From Globodera rostochiensis (Eukaryota > Nematoda > Chromadorea > Rhabditida > Heteroderidae): 64,000 nucleotides of DNA. A program made the translations under genes and the position numbers. Below the pieces are notes generated by a model. The model was not told where the DNA came from. It did no database searches and was given only the letters and a program-made list of their open reading frames with translations. The stretch is taken from assembly GCA_018350325.1 (NCBI GenBank), contig JAEVLN010000002.1:5811456-5875455 (forward strand), given 5' to 3'. This document shows, piece after piece, positions 14,361-25,138 of this stretch. How positions within the stretch are numbered: position 1 is the first letter of the stretch; each line of letters starts with the position of its first letter.

Positions 14361-17300
14361 TAAATTTTGCTGATTGCTGTCCATGAATACAGGGTGACCG
14401 ATGCGAGTTTTTGTAATTTATTAGAAAAATTAAATGACATTTTATTAATATAATAATATGTAGAAAAAAATCATTATTGATTTTATTTATTGTAGCTTTT
14501 TTTAAATGTTTATATTTAAAAAATATATAAAAGTTTTTGCAATTGGAAAAGGTAATTTTTAGAAAAAATAATAATAATAAAAATAAAAATAAAATTCTAG
14601 TTGGCCCGCAAGAGTTTAATTCAATTAAAAATATTATTGTTGATGCTTTTTGCTTTAATGATGTATTGTTAATAGGTTATTAGTTATGTTTATTTTTGCA
14701 GTGCTCCGATTATAGTTTTCTTCAGTGTTTTAAGAATAATAAAAGCTTTTTGTTAATTTTTAGATTTGATATCAATGTTACAAATATTACATAATTTTCA
14801 TATTTAAAACTTTAATATTTTAACAAACTCATTTTATGAGGTTGTCGCGTTAAACAATAAACTTAACGTTTGTTTTAATTATAATTTTTATAGTAACTCT
14901 ATCCTTATTCTGTTTTTGCTTAATTATCATTTAATATTTATTTCCTAATTATTGTGTTTTTTGCAAGAATGTTACTATTGTCAAATCATTTAAAAGTTTT
15001 TGTTATTAATTTTGCATTTTTAGGCTGAGAAAGTGATACAATTTTGTTTTAATGAAGTTCAATATCGAGACTCAAACGCCAATTACTTTTATTTTTTTCA
15101 CAATTAAAACCGCTCCTTCCTCAAGTCATATGACGAAGTGTCAACGCTGCCTTCAAACATGCTAGCTGCTCGCGATTTACGAGACCATCCTTTTTGCCAT
15201 CTCGACTTCTCCTTTTAAACCTTTTCACAGATGCAGAAAAATTAAACATTAACAATTACTTTAAATGTAATTTAATTATGTTTTATTATTATTTTTAATT
15301 TTTGCCGCCCATATTTGTTTGCCAAACAAATCTGGCCAAAATTGTACCTATTAATTTTGCAATTCACTGACATTTATCGTATTAATTATTGTCTTTTAAT
15401 AGGAAGACATTTTCAAAATTTTATTTTAACACCAGTTAGCCTTTTTGTGACTGGTGTTTGAGTGTGTTTTAATTTAAACTTTTTGTACATTCTTAAGTCA
15501 TTACTATATTTTCCTTCCTGTTTTTTGTTAAATGGTTTTTAAATGAATAAAGATTTTAAAGCTTGTTATATAGTTTCTTTAACTTCATTGCTTGCTGTTA
15601 TGGCATTTTCGCAGATTTGTTTGCAATAAATTCCTTAATTAATTTGTTTATTGATTTATGAGTTTTATTAATATTTTTGGGAATATGTCTACAAGCGCAT
15701 AGAAGTTTATATTTAGTATTTATATAAATAGATTTTTTATTTAAATCAATATTTTTAATTTTATTTATATATTATTAGTTATTTTATTTGGACCTCCCTC
15801 ATTCATCTTGAACAATCCGCTCCGTTCGCAAAAACTCTTTTAGAGTCGTATGCGCCTGAAGTAAAAAAAAAAGAAGTTAATTTTGGATTACCTATTTTAT
15901 TGTTTTTAAAATTTATAAAAAGAAGCATAGGTAGTTTAATTCTTTTTAAATAAATTGCATGTATTTTTTATTTTTTTTATTTAGGAAGAAAACATGTGTG
16001 TATTAACTGACCCATTATATAAATTACTTTAATTCAATAAATACAAATAAATAACATTATAAATAGTATTTTTTATTAATTTTAGTGATTTGCGTATACA
16101 AATATTTGTTTTTACTCATTAACAGTGTACATTTTATTTGTTTTAGATAAATATTTGATTTAGCGAAATGTTTGTTTGTTAGTTGGTTTTTTTGCTGTTT
16201 TTTGATTAATATTTAGTTTTGCAAACATTTAATGATTTAATATGGTAAAAAAGAATTAAATTAGTAACTTAAAGTAATATTAAAATCTATCTGATGAATT
16301 ATTTATTTTTAAGTTAAATTTTAAGCCGTTCTCAACCAATTTCACTTGTCTAAGTAGCATTCAAGGTTTGACTCTTCAATTCCTCCAATAGAAGTGCTGC
16401 CAAACAGCTTCTTTCTTAAATCCACTCTTAGAATGATTGTATTGGTTTTTTAATTATTATAAAAATTTTAATTAAGGGTATAAAAAGCTTGTAACTTTTG
16501 AGAAAATACTCTTTATTACCTTAGTTAATTAAAGTGTGATGTGTATTATTAAACTTTTTGTTTTATACACAAATAGGTAATATGTAGTTTATCTGATCAA
16601 TCATCGATACAAATATTTCGGGTTGAGTTTGGGTATTCGCATTTGCGGTTCTCGGTGGTTTAATTACATTTAATCTAATTTTACTTTATAATATCGGAGG
16701 TCGAGAATCGGTGGTGAAGAAAATGTTACTATAAAAAATTTTTGATAAAAACTTAAGCAATGCTTCCGTTTTTAATCTCCATTTGTCATCCTCAAAAACT
16801 TCAAGAGTGAAGCGATTTATTAATTTGTGAAAAAAATTACTTGTGGATTTCTCGTATGTTTGACTTGACCCATTTATTTTATAATATAAGGACACTTTTT
16901 GGTGTTTTTATAGAAGTAAAAAAAAATCCAAAATGCAAGTGGCTTCGTCTAGTGTCGGCGGGATCGTTCGCAATCGACGGGAATTCCCGGGTCACAATCC
17001 CAGGTGTTTGGTCAGATCGGAATTTTTTTTCTTCAACACTGAAAAGTTCCGCAAATTTACGGACTCAGATAGTTTTCCCAATTCGGGGTTTCATTCTTGA
17101 ATTTATGGACGCCGCCATATTTAAATTAATTTATTCTTTATTATAAGTTGTATTAACCTTGTTTTCGTCTTTTTAATTTTTTCATATTATATTAATGATT
17201 ATATATTTAAAGTTTTTTTTACTTATTTATCAAAGCAAAAATATCTTTCTATATATATGTTCATTCTTTATGGATTAGTTATTGAAGTAGATGGTGCTCT

Positions 17301-17657
17301 TAAATTTAAAAAATAAGGATTAAATTAATAATTTTATTTCTAAATGACGTTTTAGTTTTCAGCATAAGTACATTAATTGGTTAAACTTTCTCACAAGCTG
17401 ATCGTGTAGATTCAAAATAAAATAGTTATTAATTTTATTCCAATTCTTCATCCTGATAAAAAATAATGTTTGAAATTCTTTATTTTAAAGCGGGATAACG
17501 TGCTCAATTTCACACTTTCTCCACCCGACTCCGATTACGTACGTACATATTGTTAGCAGTAGAGCTGGAATTTATATTGACAAAAAATGCAAATATTGAC
17601 TAAAACCCCCAAATAGTGCCAAAATATTGGTTAAGTAAAATTTGAATTGAATTGAAT
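14361..17657. other. AT-rich, T-skewed stretch
   Basis: Mostly A/T text. An island at 15109-15225 is open on both strands and cannot be assigned. A mixed-composition block lies at 16900-17100, open on + from 16841. At 17577-17630 there is a copy of a short family with the words gactaaaacccccaaatagtg, also seen near 47590-47700 and 51300-51375. Apart from the exon candidate at 15024-15107, no gene was resolved. Confidence 0.45.
15024..15107 (+). CDS. Candidate terminal exon, unidentified
   Basis: A strong acceptor (TTTTGCATTTTTAG) is followed by 27 sense codons and TAA in phase 0, reading AEKVIQFCFNEVQYRDSNAN and a short aromatic tail. Codon use is balanced compared with the surrounding T runs. 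No upstream exon can be assigned with confidence and no family is recognised. It may be a chance open frame in an island. Confidence 0.3.
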   Translation, partial: AEKVIQFCFNEVQYRDSNANYFYFFHN

Positions 17658-18126
17658 ATGAAGCCCCAAGTAGTTCCAACCCCTAACATCGCCATCATTT
17701 CCGATATCGAAAAGCTTTTTTACATGGGTCTGCTATACCAGGCTCCTCTCAAGTGCGCGGGAACCTGGTAAGTGAGTCCATTTTGCCAAAAAACATAAAT
17801 ATATTTTATTTTTTAAAATTATTTTAAAAGGCTATTACAATTGCTTGTTTTTTATGCATTCAAATTTATTATTTTTGCCCTCTTTATTTTGGATTCTTAA
17901 TTGGGGTTAGGTAAATTATTTTTTTGTTTGTTTTTTAAAATATTTCTTTAGGATTCTAAAAATTATATTTATAATTTTAATAAATAATTGTGACTTTGCC
18001 GGCATAATTAGTTGCAAAACTCTGATCTGGTGGGACCACCCGGTTGAAGAGCAAAGGCCTTGTGTACAACAGCACGTCTCCTTCAATAATCCCACAACTG
18101 TTTCTGAGTTTTTTAGTTTATGCTAA
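17658..18126 (+). CDS. Candidate two-exon gene for a 74-residue protein
   Basis: Exon 1 runs from ATG at 17658 to 17767 and ends before GTAAGTGAG, an excellent donor, in phase 2. Exon 2 starts at 18012 after ggcataattag and runs in the matching phase to TAA at 18124-18126. The product has 74 residues, begins MKPQVVPTPNIAII, contains paired cysteines at the junction (GTCCKT) and ends in SLC. It has no signal peptide and no membrane segment. The family is not recognised. The 244-base intron is T-rich. Support comes from the donor, the phase match and codon use in both exons; the acceptor is only moderate. Confidence 0.45.
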
Positions 18127-18959
18127 GTATTTTTATAATTCATAATTAATTATTCAAATCTGTTTAACTAATTATTCCTGTTATTTTCAATCTGAACTTT
18201 TAATATTCGACAATTCTTTTAAAAAATCATAATGCCCACATCATTGGATAACGGTAATATAACTGAGTCCAAGATTGCATGGAGATGCCGAGATCTTCTT
18301 CAAAACGCCGCATTTAGATTATACACATTAATTTTCAAACTAATAAAAATCTTTTTAACACATAGATATGTTGATAAAATAACATTTGTAATTGTTATTA
18401 GTTTAGTTTTTATTAATTTTATTCGGCTTTTATTTAAACAAATTAATCTTTAATGGTCAAAAACCTAGGGTTTATGGAAAAATAATTAAAATAACTTAAC
18501 CGGCGGAGACGAACAAATAATTGAGAAATAAAAGTATACGGACCATTTTTTCCTATTACCATAAAATTAAAATTAGATAGAAAATCCATTAATTTTTGTG
18601 ATAAATTAAACTATATATAAGTTTAATTTAAAATTTATATCTCACTTTTGATTTTAATTTTTGAGGTTAACCATCATATTTATTGAGAAAGTTTTCAAAT
18701 CTTTATTGGTTTAAATAAATCATTTTTTTCATTTTACCTCTAAATTAATTTTTACTTTACTTTTAAATTTTGTAAAGTGGATTTAAGAGTTCGACTTTGT
18801 TTAAATCATTTTGCCCTTATCTTTTTTTAATAAATTAAATTTTTTTTTGTAATCTTGATCTGTTTGTTTATTTCCTTCTAACATGTTTTTTATCTATGTT
18901 TTCTTTAAAATTTACTTCCAAAATATTCAGCTCATGTTGTGTAAATTTGTCCTTTTCAG
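18127..18959. other. AT-rich stretch with one short ORF
   Basis: An ATG at 18232 opens a 73-codon + frame. Its first 27 or so codons (MPTSLDNGNITESKIAWRCR...) have mixed composition, but the rest dissolves into a T-rich hydrophobic tail. It could be an exon or a small protein; I cannot decide. Nothing else is seen. Confidence 0.3.
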
Positions 18960-19205
18960 CCTCGGTTTAATAGTTTGAAATTTAATGGAATTGGAGATTC
19001 AATTGTCGGAGTATCCGTTTTCCCCCTCTATTTTTGTTCTTTTCTTATAAAATTAAAAAATTATCAAATTATTTGGGTATTTAGATTTTTTTTGGTTATT
19101 GGTGATGAATGTGATCTAGTCTTGGGCCGTTGGTGGGACAAGAGAATTTTATATAAACTTTCTCATTTCAAGCAATATATTTTTGAAACACGTTTTTGTT
19201 TTTAA
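18960..19205 (+). CDS. Candidate terminal exon, 81 residues, unidentified
   Basis: A textbook acceptor (TTTGTCCTTTTCAG) precedes a frame that stays open for 81 codons to TAA at 19203-19205. It starts PRFNSLKFNGIGDSIVG, passes a hydrophobic stretch of about 30 residues and ends with a polar part containing DECDLVLGRWWDKR. No upstream exon was identified and no family is recognised. The hydrophobic part may simply reflect T-rich sequence; the flanking polar parts are the better evidence for coding. Confidence 0.35.
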   Translation, partial: PRFNSLKFNGIGDSIVGVSVFPLYFCSFLIKLKNYQIIWVFRFFLVIGDECDLVLGRWWDKRILYKLSHFKQYIFETRFCF

Positions 19206-19575
19206 AATCCACTGTGAACTTTATTTGCACTCAGATATGTTCTGTAAATCGATATATCGGTAACGGAGGCCAGTTTTTAAAATATGTTATTTTAATATAA
19301 TTGCTTTAATTCATTTTAGAAAAAAGCAAAATTACAATTTTAGATAAACGGTAGTAAAGTTGTCGAAATAGTAAACACCAAACATTTAAAGGTAAAATTT
19401 ATATTTTATTACTTTATTATTTATAGTAACAGTTATTAATATTAAATAAAGATTTTTATTCATACTTGAGTGCTTTTAAGTTGGTTAAATATTTTAGGTC
19501 ACTTTATCGAATTTTTCAGAACTTTTTATTAGCTAAACAATTTATTTTACATATAATGATGTATTATGTTTTAAA

Positions 19576-19835
19576 TTAAAATTAACCTTACATCTAATTG
19601 TACATATTATTATTGTGATTTAATTTTTACATTTTGTTATTACACATCATCGATAATACCATTAAAATTAACCTTTTACATCTAATTGTACATGATTTGA
19701 CTTGAGTTACATTTTGTTATTACACATCATTGATAATACCATTAAAAATAACCTTTTACATCTAATTGTACATATTATTATTATTGTTATTTGATTTGAG
19801 TTAGATTTTGTTATTACACATCATCGATAATACCA
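19576..19835 (+). repeat. Tandem repeat, three copies of ~80-90 bp
   Basis: Three direct copies are each marked by acatctaattgtacat and then attttgttattacacatcat with gataatacca. The copies differ by small indels in an att-rich middle. Composition is AT-rich and there is no coding frame. Confidence 0.85.
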
Positions 19836-20344
19836 AGTAAATAAAGTTACAATTTAAAATTTCATTATTTTAATAAAATATCCAGAAATTAAATTTGTTA
19901 AAATGGCAATGCGCGTTGCGTGTACATGCTCGCCCTCTTCAAGATTTTGATGGCCTTTTCTGTTTTTGTCGGCAGTGCTTTCAGGAAACCAAAGCTTTAA
20001 CTTGCTAATAAAATAAACATTTAACGTACAAAGCAGCCAAACGATGAACTAGATTGTTTTCAGTACCCAAAACACCAAAAGGTGCAGTAGTTGTAATTCG
20101 TACAAAGGTACCGAATTTAAAAATCACCAGTTGACTTTAATGTTTACTTTTATAAGTTTTAAAATTTCCTTTTTTTAATTAATGAATTAGGTTTAATTTT
20201 TAGTTAATATTTTTATTTTTCTTTCTTTGTTAAAGTTTACAATTTGTTGGTCGAATTTTAATTTTGGTCATATTTTATTTGTAAAATTTTTAAATTTAGG
20301 CTTGGATTAAATAAATATTTCTTTTAATAAATTGTAGCATTATT
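19836..20344. other. AT-rich stretch with exon-like island
   Basis: A block at 19883-19925 (ccagaaattaaatttgtt...) resembles the candidate exon at 12632-12660. A 30-base piece after GATTGTTTTCAG (about 20069-20107, reading PKTPKGAVVVIRTK before GTACCG) is bounded by plausible splice signals. Neither can be tied to a full gene. The last bases, TTTTAATAAATTGTAG, are the acceptor-like sequence into which the following transposon inserted. Confidence 0.35.
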
Positions 20345-21558
20345 TAGTGATGCACGAGAGTCTCGGTCTCGAGTCTCGACTCGAGAAAATTCTCTGGTTT
20401 TTTGGGTCTCGGTCTCGGTATCGAGTCTCGGGTACTTGGTCTCGAAAATCGAGACTTTTTTACACCGCTAAAGATGGCATTTTTGGTGAGAATTCGTTTA
20501 GAATTCTAAGCTTAAAAGACTTGAAAAACATAATGACAAATAAATTTAGCCATCCTTAATTTAATAACTTTTGCACAGCTTAGAATTCAATTTCCATATG
20601 GGGCTCAGTGGTAAATTCTGTGTCGTTCTACTCCCCGAATAAAAATCCATTTTATTCTTTAATTTTACAATTACTCTATTTCCTGATTCTTAGTCGAAAA
20701 ATAAATCATAAAACGAAATAAAATGCTTTTTTTTTTGCAAATTTTAGGCACATTTTCCTAATTGAATTCACTAACATTTTTATTTTTTCTCCGGCGGCGC
20801 CTATCGGCACCGCCGACCCCCCCCCCTCCCCCCCCCCGCCAAAGTGTAGCAGAATCCGCAAAAAATTTTTTGAATTCTTTGAATATTTCTTAATAGGGTT
20901 GTTGGCGGTCGGTTAACCGAACCGAAAACCGGCTTTTTTGGCCCAAAAACGAAACAGAAAACCGGGGGTCGTAAATGCCGCTGACCCCCCCCCCCCTCTC
21001 CCACTCCGCCTCAAAAGAAAAATAGGCCTAAATGAGCCAGGCAGGGCCGTAGCCAGAAAAAGTTTTCGGGGGCAAGCAAAAAAAGTCGTAGGGGGGTGCA
21101 TTTTGGGGGGTTTATTAATTTTTCGTACGCAATTTTTTTCAAATATCAAAATTTTTAAAGTGTTTAGAAATGGAAGGAGTCCGGCGATGCCGAGAGGCAC
21201 CGCCGGTAAAATGTTTTGGCTTTTTTGATGGAATTATTAAGAAAATTGGCCCGAAAATGATTAAGGTTTGCCTCGGAAATTGCGGTTGAATTTTTAAGCA
21301 CGATTTTTATAATTGAAAATTTTAGGAGCTAAAATAAAACGTTTTCAGTGAATTGCAAAAAAAAATTTAAAAAAAGTCTCGAGTCTCGGGTCTCGACTCG
21401 AGAAAAGTCTCGGGTTTTTTGGGTCTCGGTCTCGGCATCGAGTCTCGGGGTCAAGTCTCGGTCTCGGTCTTGAGTCTCGGGGTCAAGTCTCGGGGTTAAG
21501 TCTCGGTCTCGGTATCGAGTCTCGAGTCTCGGTAAATTTTGGGTCTCGTGCATCACTA
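20345..21558 (+). mobile_element. Complete non-autonomous hAT-like element, 1214 bp
   Basis: The element starts TAGTGATGCACGAGA and ends with the inverse TCTCGTGCATCACTA. It is flanked on both sides by the 8-base direct repeat GCATTATT (20337-20344 and 21559-21566), the target-site size of hAT elements. Long subterminal regions consist of gtctcg / tctcgggtctcgg repeats. There is no transposase frame. A nested GC-rich piece with inverted ends lies at 20791-21206. The insertion lies exactly at an acceptor-like AG, and the end base of the element plus the duplicated G restores CACTAG in front of the downstream open frame. Confidence 0.93.
20791..21206. repeat. Nested GC-rich piece with near-palindromic inverted ends
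   Basis: Bases 20791-20816 (CCGGCGGCGCCTATCGGCAC...) and 21181-21206 are inverted copies that differ at about three positions. Each end is itself nearly palindromic (CGGCGG...CCGCCG). Between them are two C-runs (20818-20838 and 20985-20997) and a block of ggttaaccgaaccgaaaaccgg words. The same 24-base end sequence recurs at 27447-27470 inside the other complete hAT-like element. Confidence 0.75.
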
Positions 21559-21796
21559 GCATTATTGAAGGAAATGGAGTTATTGCTGCTGATCAAATAA
21601 TACCTTTTTGGCAGTTAATAATTATTAGTAATATATTGATATTTCTTTGGGGTTCATTTTTTTCTTTTACTGAACGAAAATCGCGAATGCAAACATTGGT
21701 TTTGGTTTTTCGTAGGCAATGGATGACCGACCAGCCATTGATACTAATAAAATATTTAAGTTTTCAAAAATACGTAGCAAAAATTATAAATTGACC
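21559..21796 (+). CDS. Open frame downstream of the hAT insertion, possible exon(s)
   Basis: After the duplicated target, a + frame beginning at the ATT of CATTATTGAAGG stays open for about 75 codons to TGA near 21796. It reads IIEGNGVIAADQIIPFWQ at the start and FRRQWMTDQPLILIKYL near the end. A donor-like GTAATA (about 21632) and an acceptor-like tttttcgtag (about 21715) could instead divide it into two exons. Before the transposon landed, the exon would have followed AAATTGTAG. No family is recognised. Confidence 0.3.
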
Positions 21797-21837
21797 TCGT
21801 GAATGGTTTCATATGTTGCCTATTTAATAGTATTAGA

Positions 21838-22035
21838 AACTACGATTTCATTTAGCGCCAATCAATTTTTAATTGGGTTATTCAATATTATTATTATTTA
21901 TATTTCAATTAAATTCGTTATTTAATTTTATTTAAATTATTAATATTTATTTAGTTAATAATAAAATTATAAAGATACGATTTCAATTAGCGCCAATCAA
22001 TTTTAAATTGGGTTATTTAAGTTATTATTATTCTT
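21838..22035 (+). repeat. Direct duplication, 135-bp period
   Basis: The words tacgatttca, agcgccaatcaattttaa and ttgggttatt recur at 21841 and 21976 in the same order. Two copies only; AT-rich and non-coding. Confidence 0.7.
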
Positions 22036-24079
22036 TATTAAGATTTTATTTCTTTAAACTTATTTAAATTTTCAATTAAATTCGTTATTTAATTTTATTT
22101 AAATTATAAATTTTTATTATTCAGTTATTAATAAAATTGGTTAATTCGTTTGTAATTTGAATCAATTGCCTTTTGAATTTTATTTAATGGTTTAATCAAT
22201 TTTTTACATTTTTATTATTTATTTTCTTTATTTTATTTTGGTACACTGTTTTTTAATTATTGGTGTGTTCGTGTTTTATTAAAAATATAACTCTAAAATT
22301 TATCATTTATTATGTTAACGGATTTTTGAAGCAGCCGAAATGACCATTATTTACTTTTTGTTTTCATTCCAGTGCCTACTTCGCCCCATCCGATTATTTT
22401 TATTGCATGGTGCTCATGTTTTTTAAATTATTTTTTTGGGTTTTCCTATTAATCTTTTCTTTTTTGTCGTTATATTTTAATTCGGATTCTTATATGATTA
22501 TTTCCTTTAACTTATCTTAGTGAATTATAAAATTTCAGATTTTGACCAGGAATATTCATATATTTGTTCGCATGCGCACTCATTAATTGGGCAAGATCGG
22601 AACTTTATAGATTGAACATGAGCAAGAAAAAAAGTAAATTAAATAATTAATATCATTGTTTAACACTTTTAAATAAGCTCCATTTTTTCTCAATAATTCT
22701 TAGATTTTTAGAGCATTCATTTATTTAGCTATTGTAATACTTATATTTGATTATTTTATATTGTTGCACTAAGTAAAGTGCCGGGATTTAATATTTGTTT
22801 TCAATTAAATTATGTATGTAAATAATTTAAAAAATTTAATCGGTATTTTTTAGTTTTTGATTTATTGATACTATTTTAATTGTTTAATTTTATTATTATT
22901 TTCTTATGAAAAACATACTATTTTATTTTAGAACGATAAGGCTTTATACATTTTTAATTAATTTATTTTTTTTTTAACAATAAACTAAGACATTGCAAAG
23001 CTTTTACCCTGATTCTTCTCTGAACTTGCCAACAATTTTAAAGCTTATCTTTTTCCTTAATTAAGAAATTTTGTTAATTAAATGAAATTTCATTGCACCA
23101 GGTGAATTGTTGTCGCCAACGGCAGCAGATCTGATAAGCGAAAGTTGAATTTATTAAACAGTTTTTATAAATATAAATTTCGGATTTTATATTTTTTAAA
23201 TTTTATTTTAATAAAGAATTTTATTATAAAGGTGTCATTCAGTATAAATACAAACGGGCCTTTCCTAAATGGTATGATTGTTCCCCATGAATACTGTGTG
23301 CCCGAGAGCATGTGTAATTTATTAGTTCAATTATTTGAAACTTTAATATTTTATTACCATCCAAACGCTTCTTTCTACATTTTTTTTAGAAAAACTCTTT
23401 ATTTATTATTCTCAACACACTTTTTAAAAAATATTAAATTGTTAGAATTATATGCGTTTTTGGTGTTTAAAATTGAGGTTTTTTTTAATATTACACAATA
23501 GAGCTTATTAGCAGCTAGAATAGATTTAAGTTTTTTGGTTTTCTGATTTGCTGTTTAACTAAAATTAATGTTTTATAAAGAGTTATCAAAATATTGTTAT
23601 CCATTCAATTAAATTTGCGTTTTCCTGCTTTGTTATAGGAATTAAATAAATATTGTGTAAAATAAATTTTTTTAATATTAAAAATAGGCAGAACAAGAAT
23701 TGTTTGCATAATTTTTAACAATTTTAATTGCCAATTTTAATTAACAATTAATAATATTTTAGTGGATTTAAACCAAGTTTAATGCCTTTTACAATTTCTA
23801 AAAAATTTAAAAATGTTTGGTTTATTTATTTAATAATAGACACTATTTTACTTTGCTTTTTTATACATGGAAGTTAAGTCGATGATATATTTTTTTATTT
23901 TAATCTGTTTCATCAATTTTGTTCTTGTTAAAAGTGTTTAAAATTTTTTTACTTGCTTTTTGAAAATTTTTAAAATCATAAAATTTCTACCCCGTTGCAA
24001 TATCATCTATTTTCCATTGCTCAACTCACGCAGCATTATTACGCGCTTGTGCCAATCATGTTTTGCCTGTAATAAAAAA
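22036..24079. other. AT-rich, T-skewed stretch with exon-like islands
   Basis: It includes the duplicate of 13212-14360 (22361-22830). A short piece following CATTGCACCAG at 23101 reads ELLSPTAADLISES then TGA and has good codon use, so it may be a terminal exon. Further on, 23235-23320 reads VSFSINTNGPFLNGM...CVPESM before GTGTAATT. Neither piece can be joined to other exons with confidence. Confidence 0.35.
22361..22830 (+). repeat. Diverged duplicate of 13212-14360
   Basis: This is the second copy of the segmental duplication described at 13212. Shared blocks are in the same order and orientation, with internal deletions relative to the first copy. The protein-level similarity of the first block (YFAPSDYFYC here, FFAPFNNFYC there) is not backed by synonymous substitutions. 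Confidence 0.7.
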
Positions 24080-24233
24080 GAAGCGTTTAATTTTTTTATT
24101 TTGGTAATTTTCATGATAATTTTGATTTATTTTGTTTTAAATGAAGCGTTTAATTTTTTTATTTTGATAATTTTCATGATAAGTTTGATTTATTTTGTTT
24201 TAAATGAAGCGTTTTATTTTATTTCTGTATTTA
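24080..24233 (+). repeat. Tandem repeat, 63-bp unit, 2.4 copies
   Basis: The unit begins gaagcgtttaattttttta and recurs at 24080, 24143 and 24206. The first two copies differ at very few positions, which suggests recent duplication. It lies inside a T-rich open frame that is not called as a gene. Confidence 0.85.
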
Positions 24234-24879
24234 TATAGATTAAAAGTTACGTTTGTTTGTTAACCATAATTTATAATTGATAATATTTGAAACTTTGTTT
24301 TTTTATATACTTCTCGCAATGAGTACTTTGAAATTGTGTCTTTCAAAGCAACAAGGAATTCTCTAAAGGGGGTTGACTTAAATGGCCAACAAACAATTTC
24401 GGCAGTTTTTCACAAGCAAATGTATTTTTAGACAATTTTAAGAATAAAAAAACAAATTTTGACCAAAAGGGTACCCAAACCTATCAAGCGGGATTGTGTG
24501 ATTTTGGCTCTGGGACCTGTGATCCATTTTAACCTAATTTTATCTTCTTTTATATGGCGCCTATGCGCAAAAAGAGGAAAATTCCAAAAAATCTGTCCTA
24601 AATTATCACATTTTATGAACTCATATGTCGTCGTTGTACTTCCATTTTTTTAAAATTCTTTCATACATAAAGTTCATTTGTTAATTAAAGAAAACTACAT
24701 CATTCTATGGATTTTTAGCGCAAGTTTATTCGTTTTCGTGTTTTAATAACCGTTTTTAATTTGATAATATTTATGTGTTATGTTTTATTTTAATCAACCA
24801 GTTTTTAATGCTTTTATTATTACCTATTTATCTTTTATTTTTGTAACGGGGTTTTTTTTATTTAATAGACCACAATTTA
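24234..24879. other. AT-rich stretch, no resolved gene
   Basis: An island at 24455-24600 is open on + (reading KRVPKPIKRDCVILALGPVI after an AAAAGG) but lacks convincing splice signals. Nothing else is seen. Confidence 0.4.
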
Positions 24880-25138
24880 GACTTGCCCTTTTGTATCGTA
24901 TCCGTCAGCCCTCAAAATCTCATATCCGTTATCCGTCCGTATCCGTGACTTTCGTAAATCCCATAGCCGGATATCCGCGGATGTACAACGGATATATCCG
25001 AATAAGTGGAATTTTCATAATCCGTTTCCGTCAGTATCCGTGACGACCCAAAATTACATATCCGTTATCCGTCCGTATATGGATATATCCGTGGATATCA
25101 GGGGGTCGGATATCCATGATCATGCCTGGTTTTAACGC
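24880..25138 (-). mobile_element. Fragment of hAT-like element (CAGGCGTGC family)
   Basis: It consists of the family's atatccgttatccgtccgta repeats and ends with GATCATGCCTG. That is a mutated form of the right terminal repeat GAGCACGCCTG of the complete copy at 26938-27924. The left terminus is missing and no target duplication is visible. No coding capacity. Confidence 0.75.

Noticed and set aside
16660..16671. GGTTTAATTACA resembling the start of nematode spliced leader SL1
   Set aside because: Only the first 11 bases agree. The rest of the leader and a donor/Sm-site arrangement are absent.
20913..21228. Open frames inside the hAT-like elements (20801-21228, 21329-21562, 26883-27068, 27660-27966)
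   Set aside because: They run through terminal repeat and poly-C/G sequence, with no transposase motifs.
23905..23912. CTGTTTCA, the C. elegans piRNA upstream motif, and the idea of a piRNA cluster
   Set aside because: It occurs once by eye, with no matching spacing to GC-richer islands and no repeated motif upstream of other islands.
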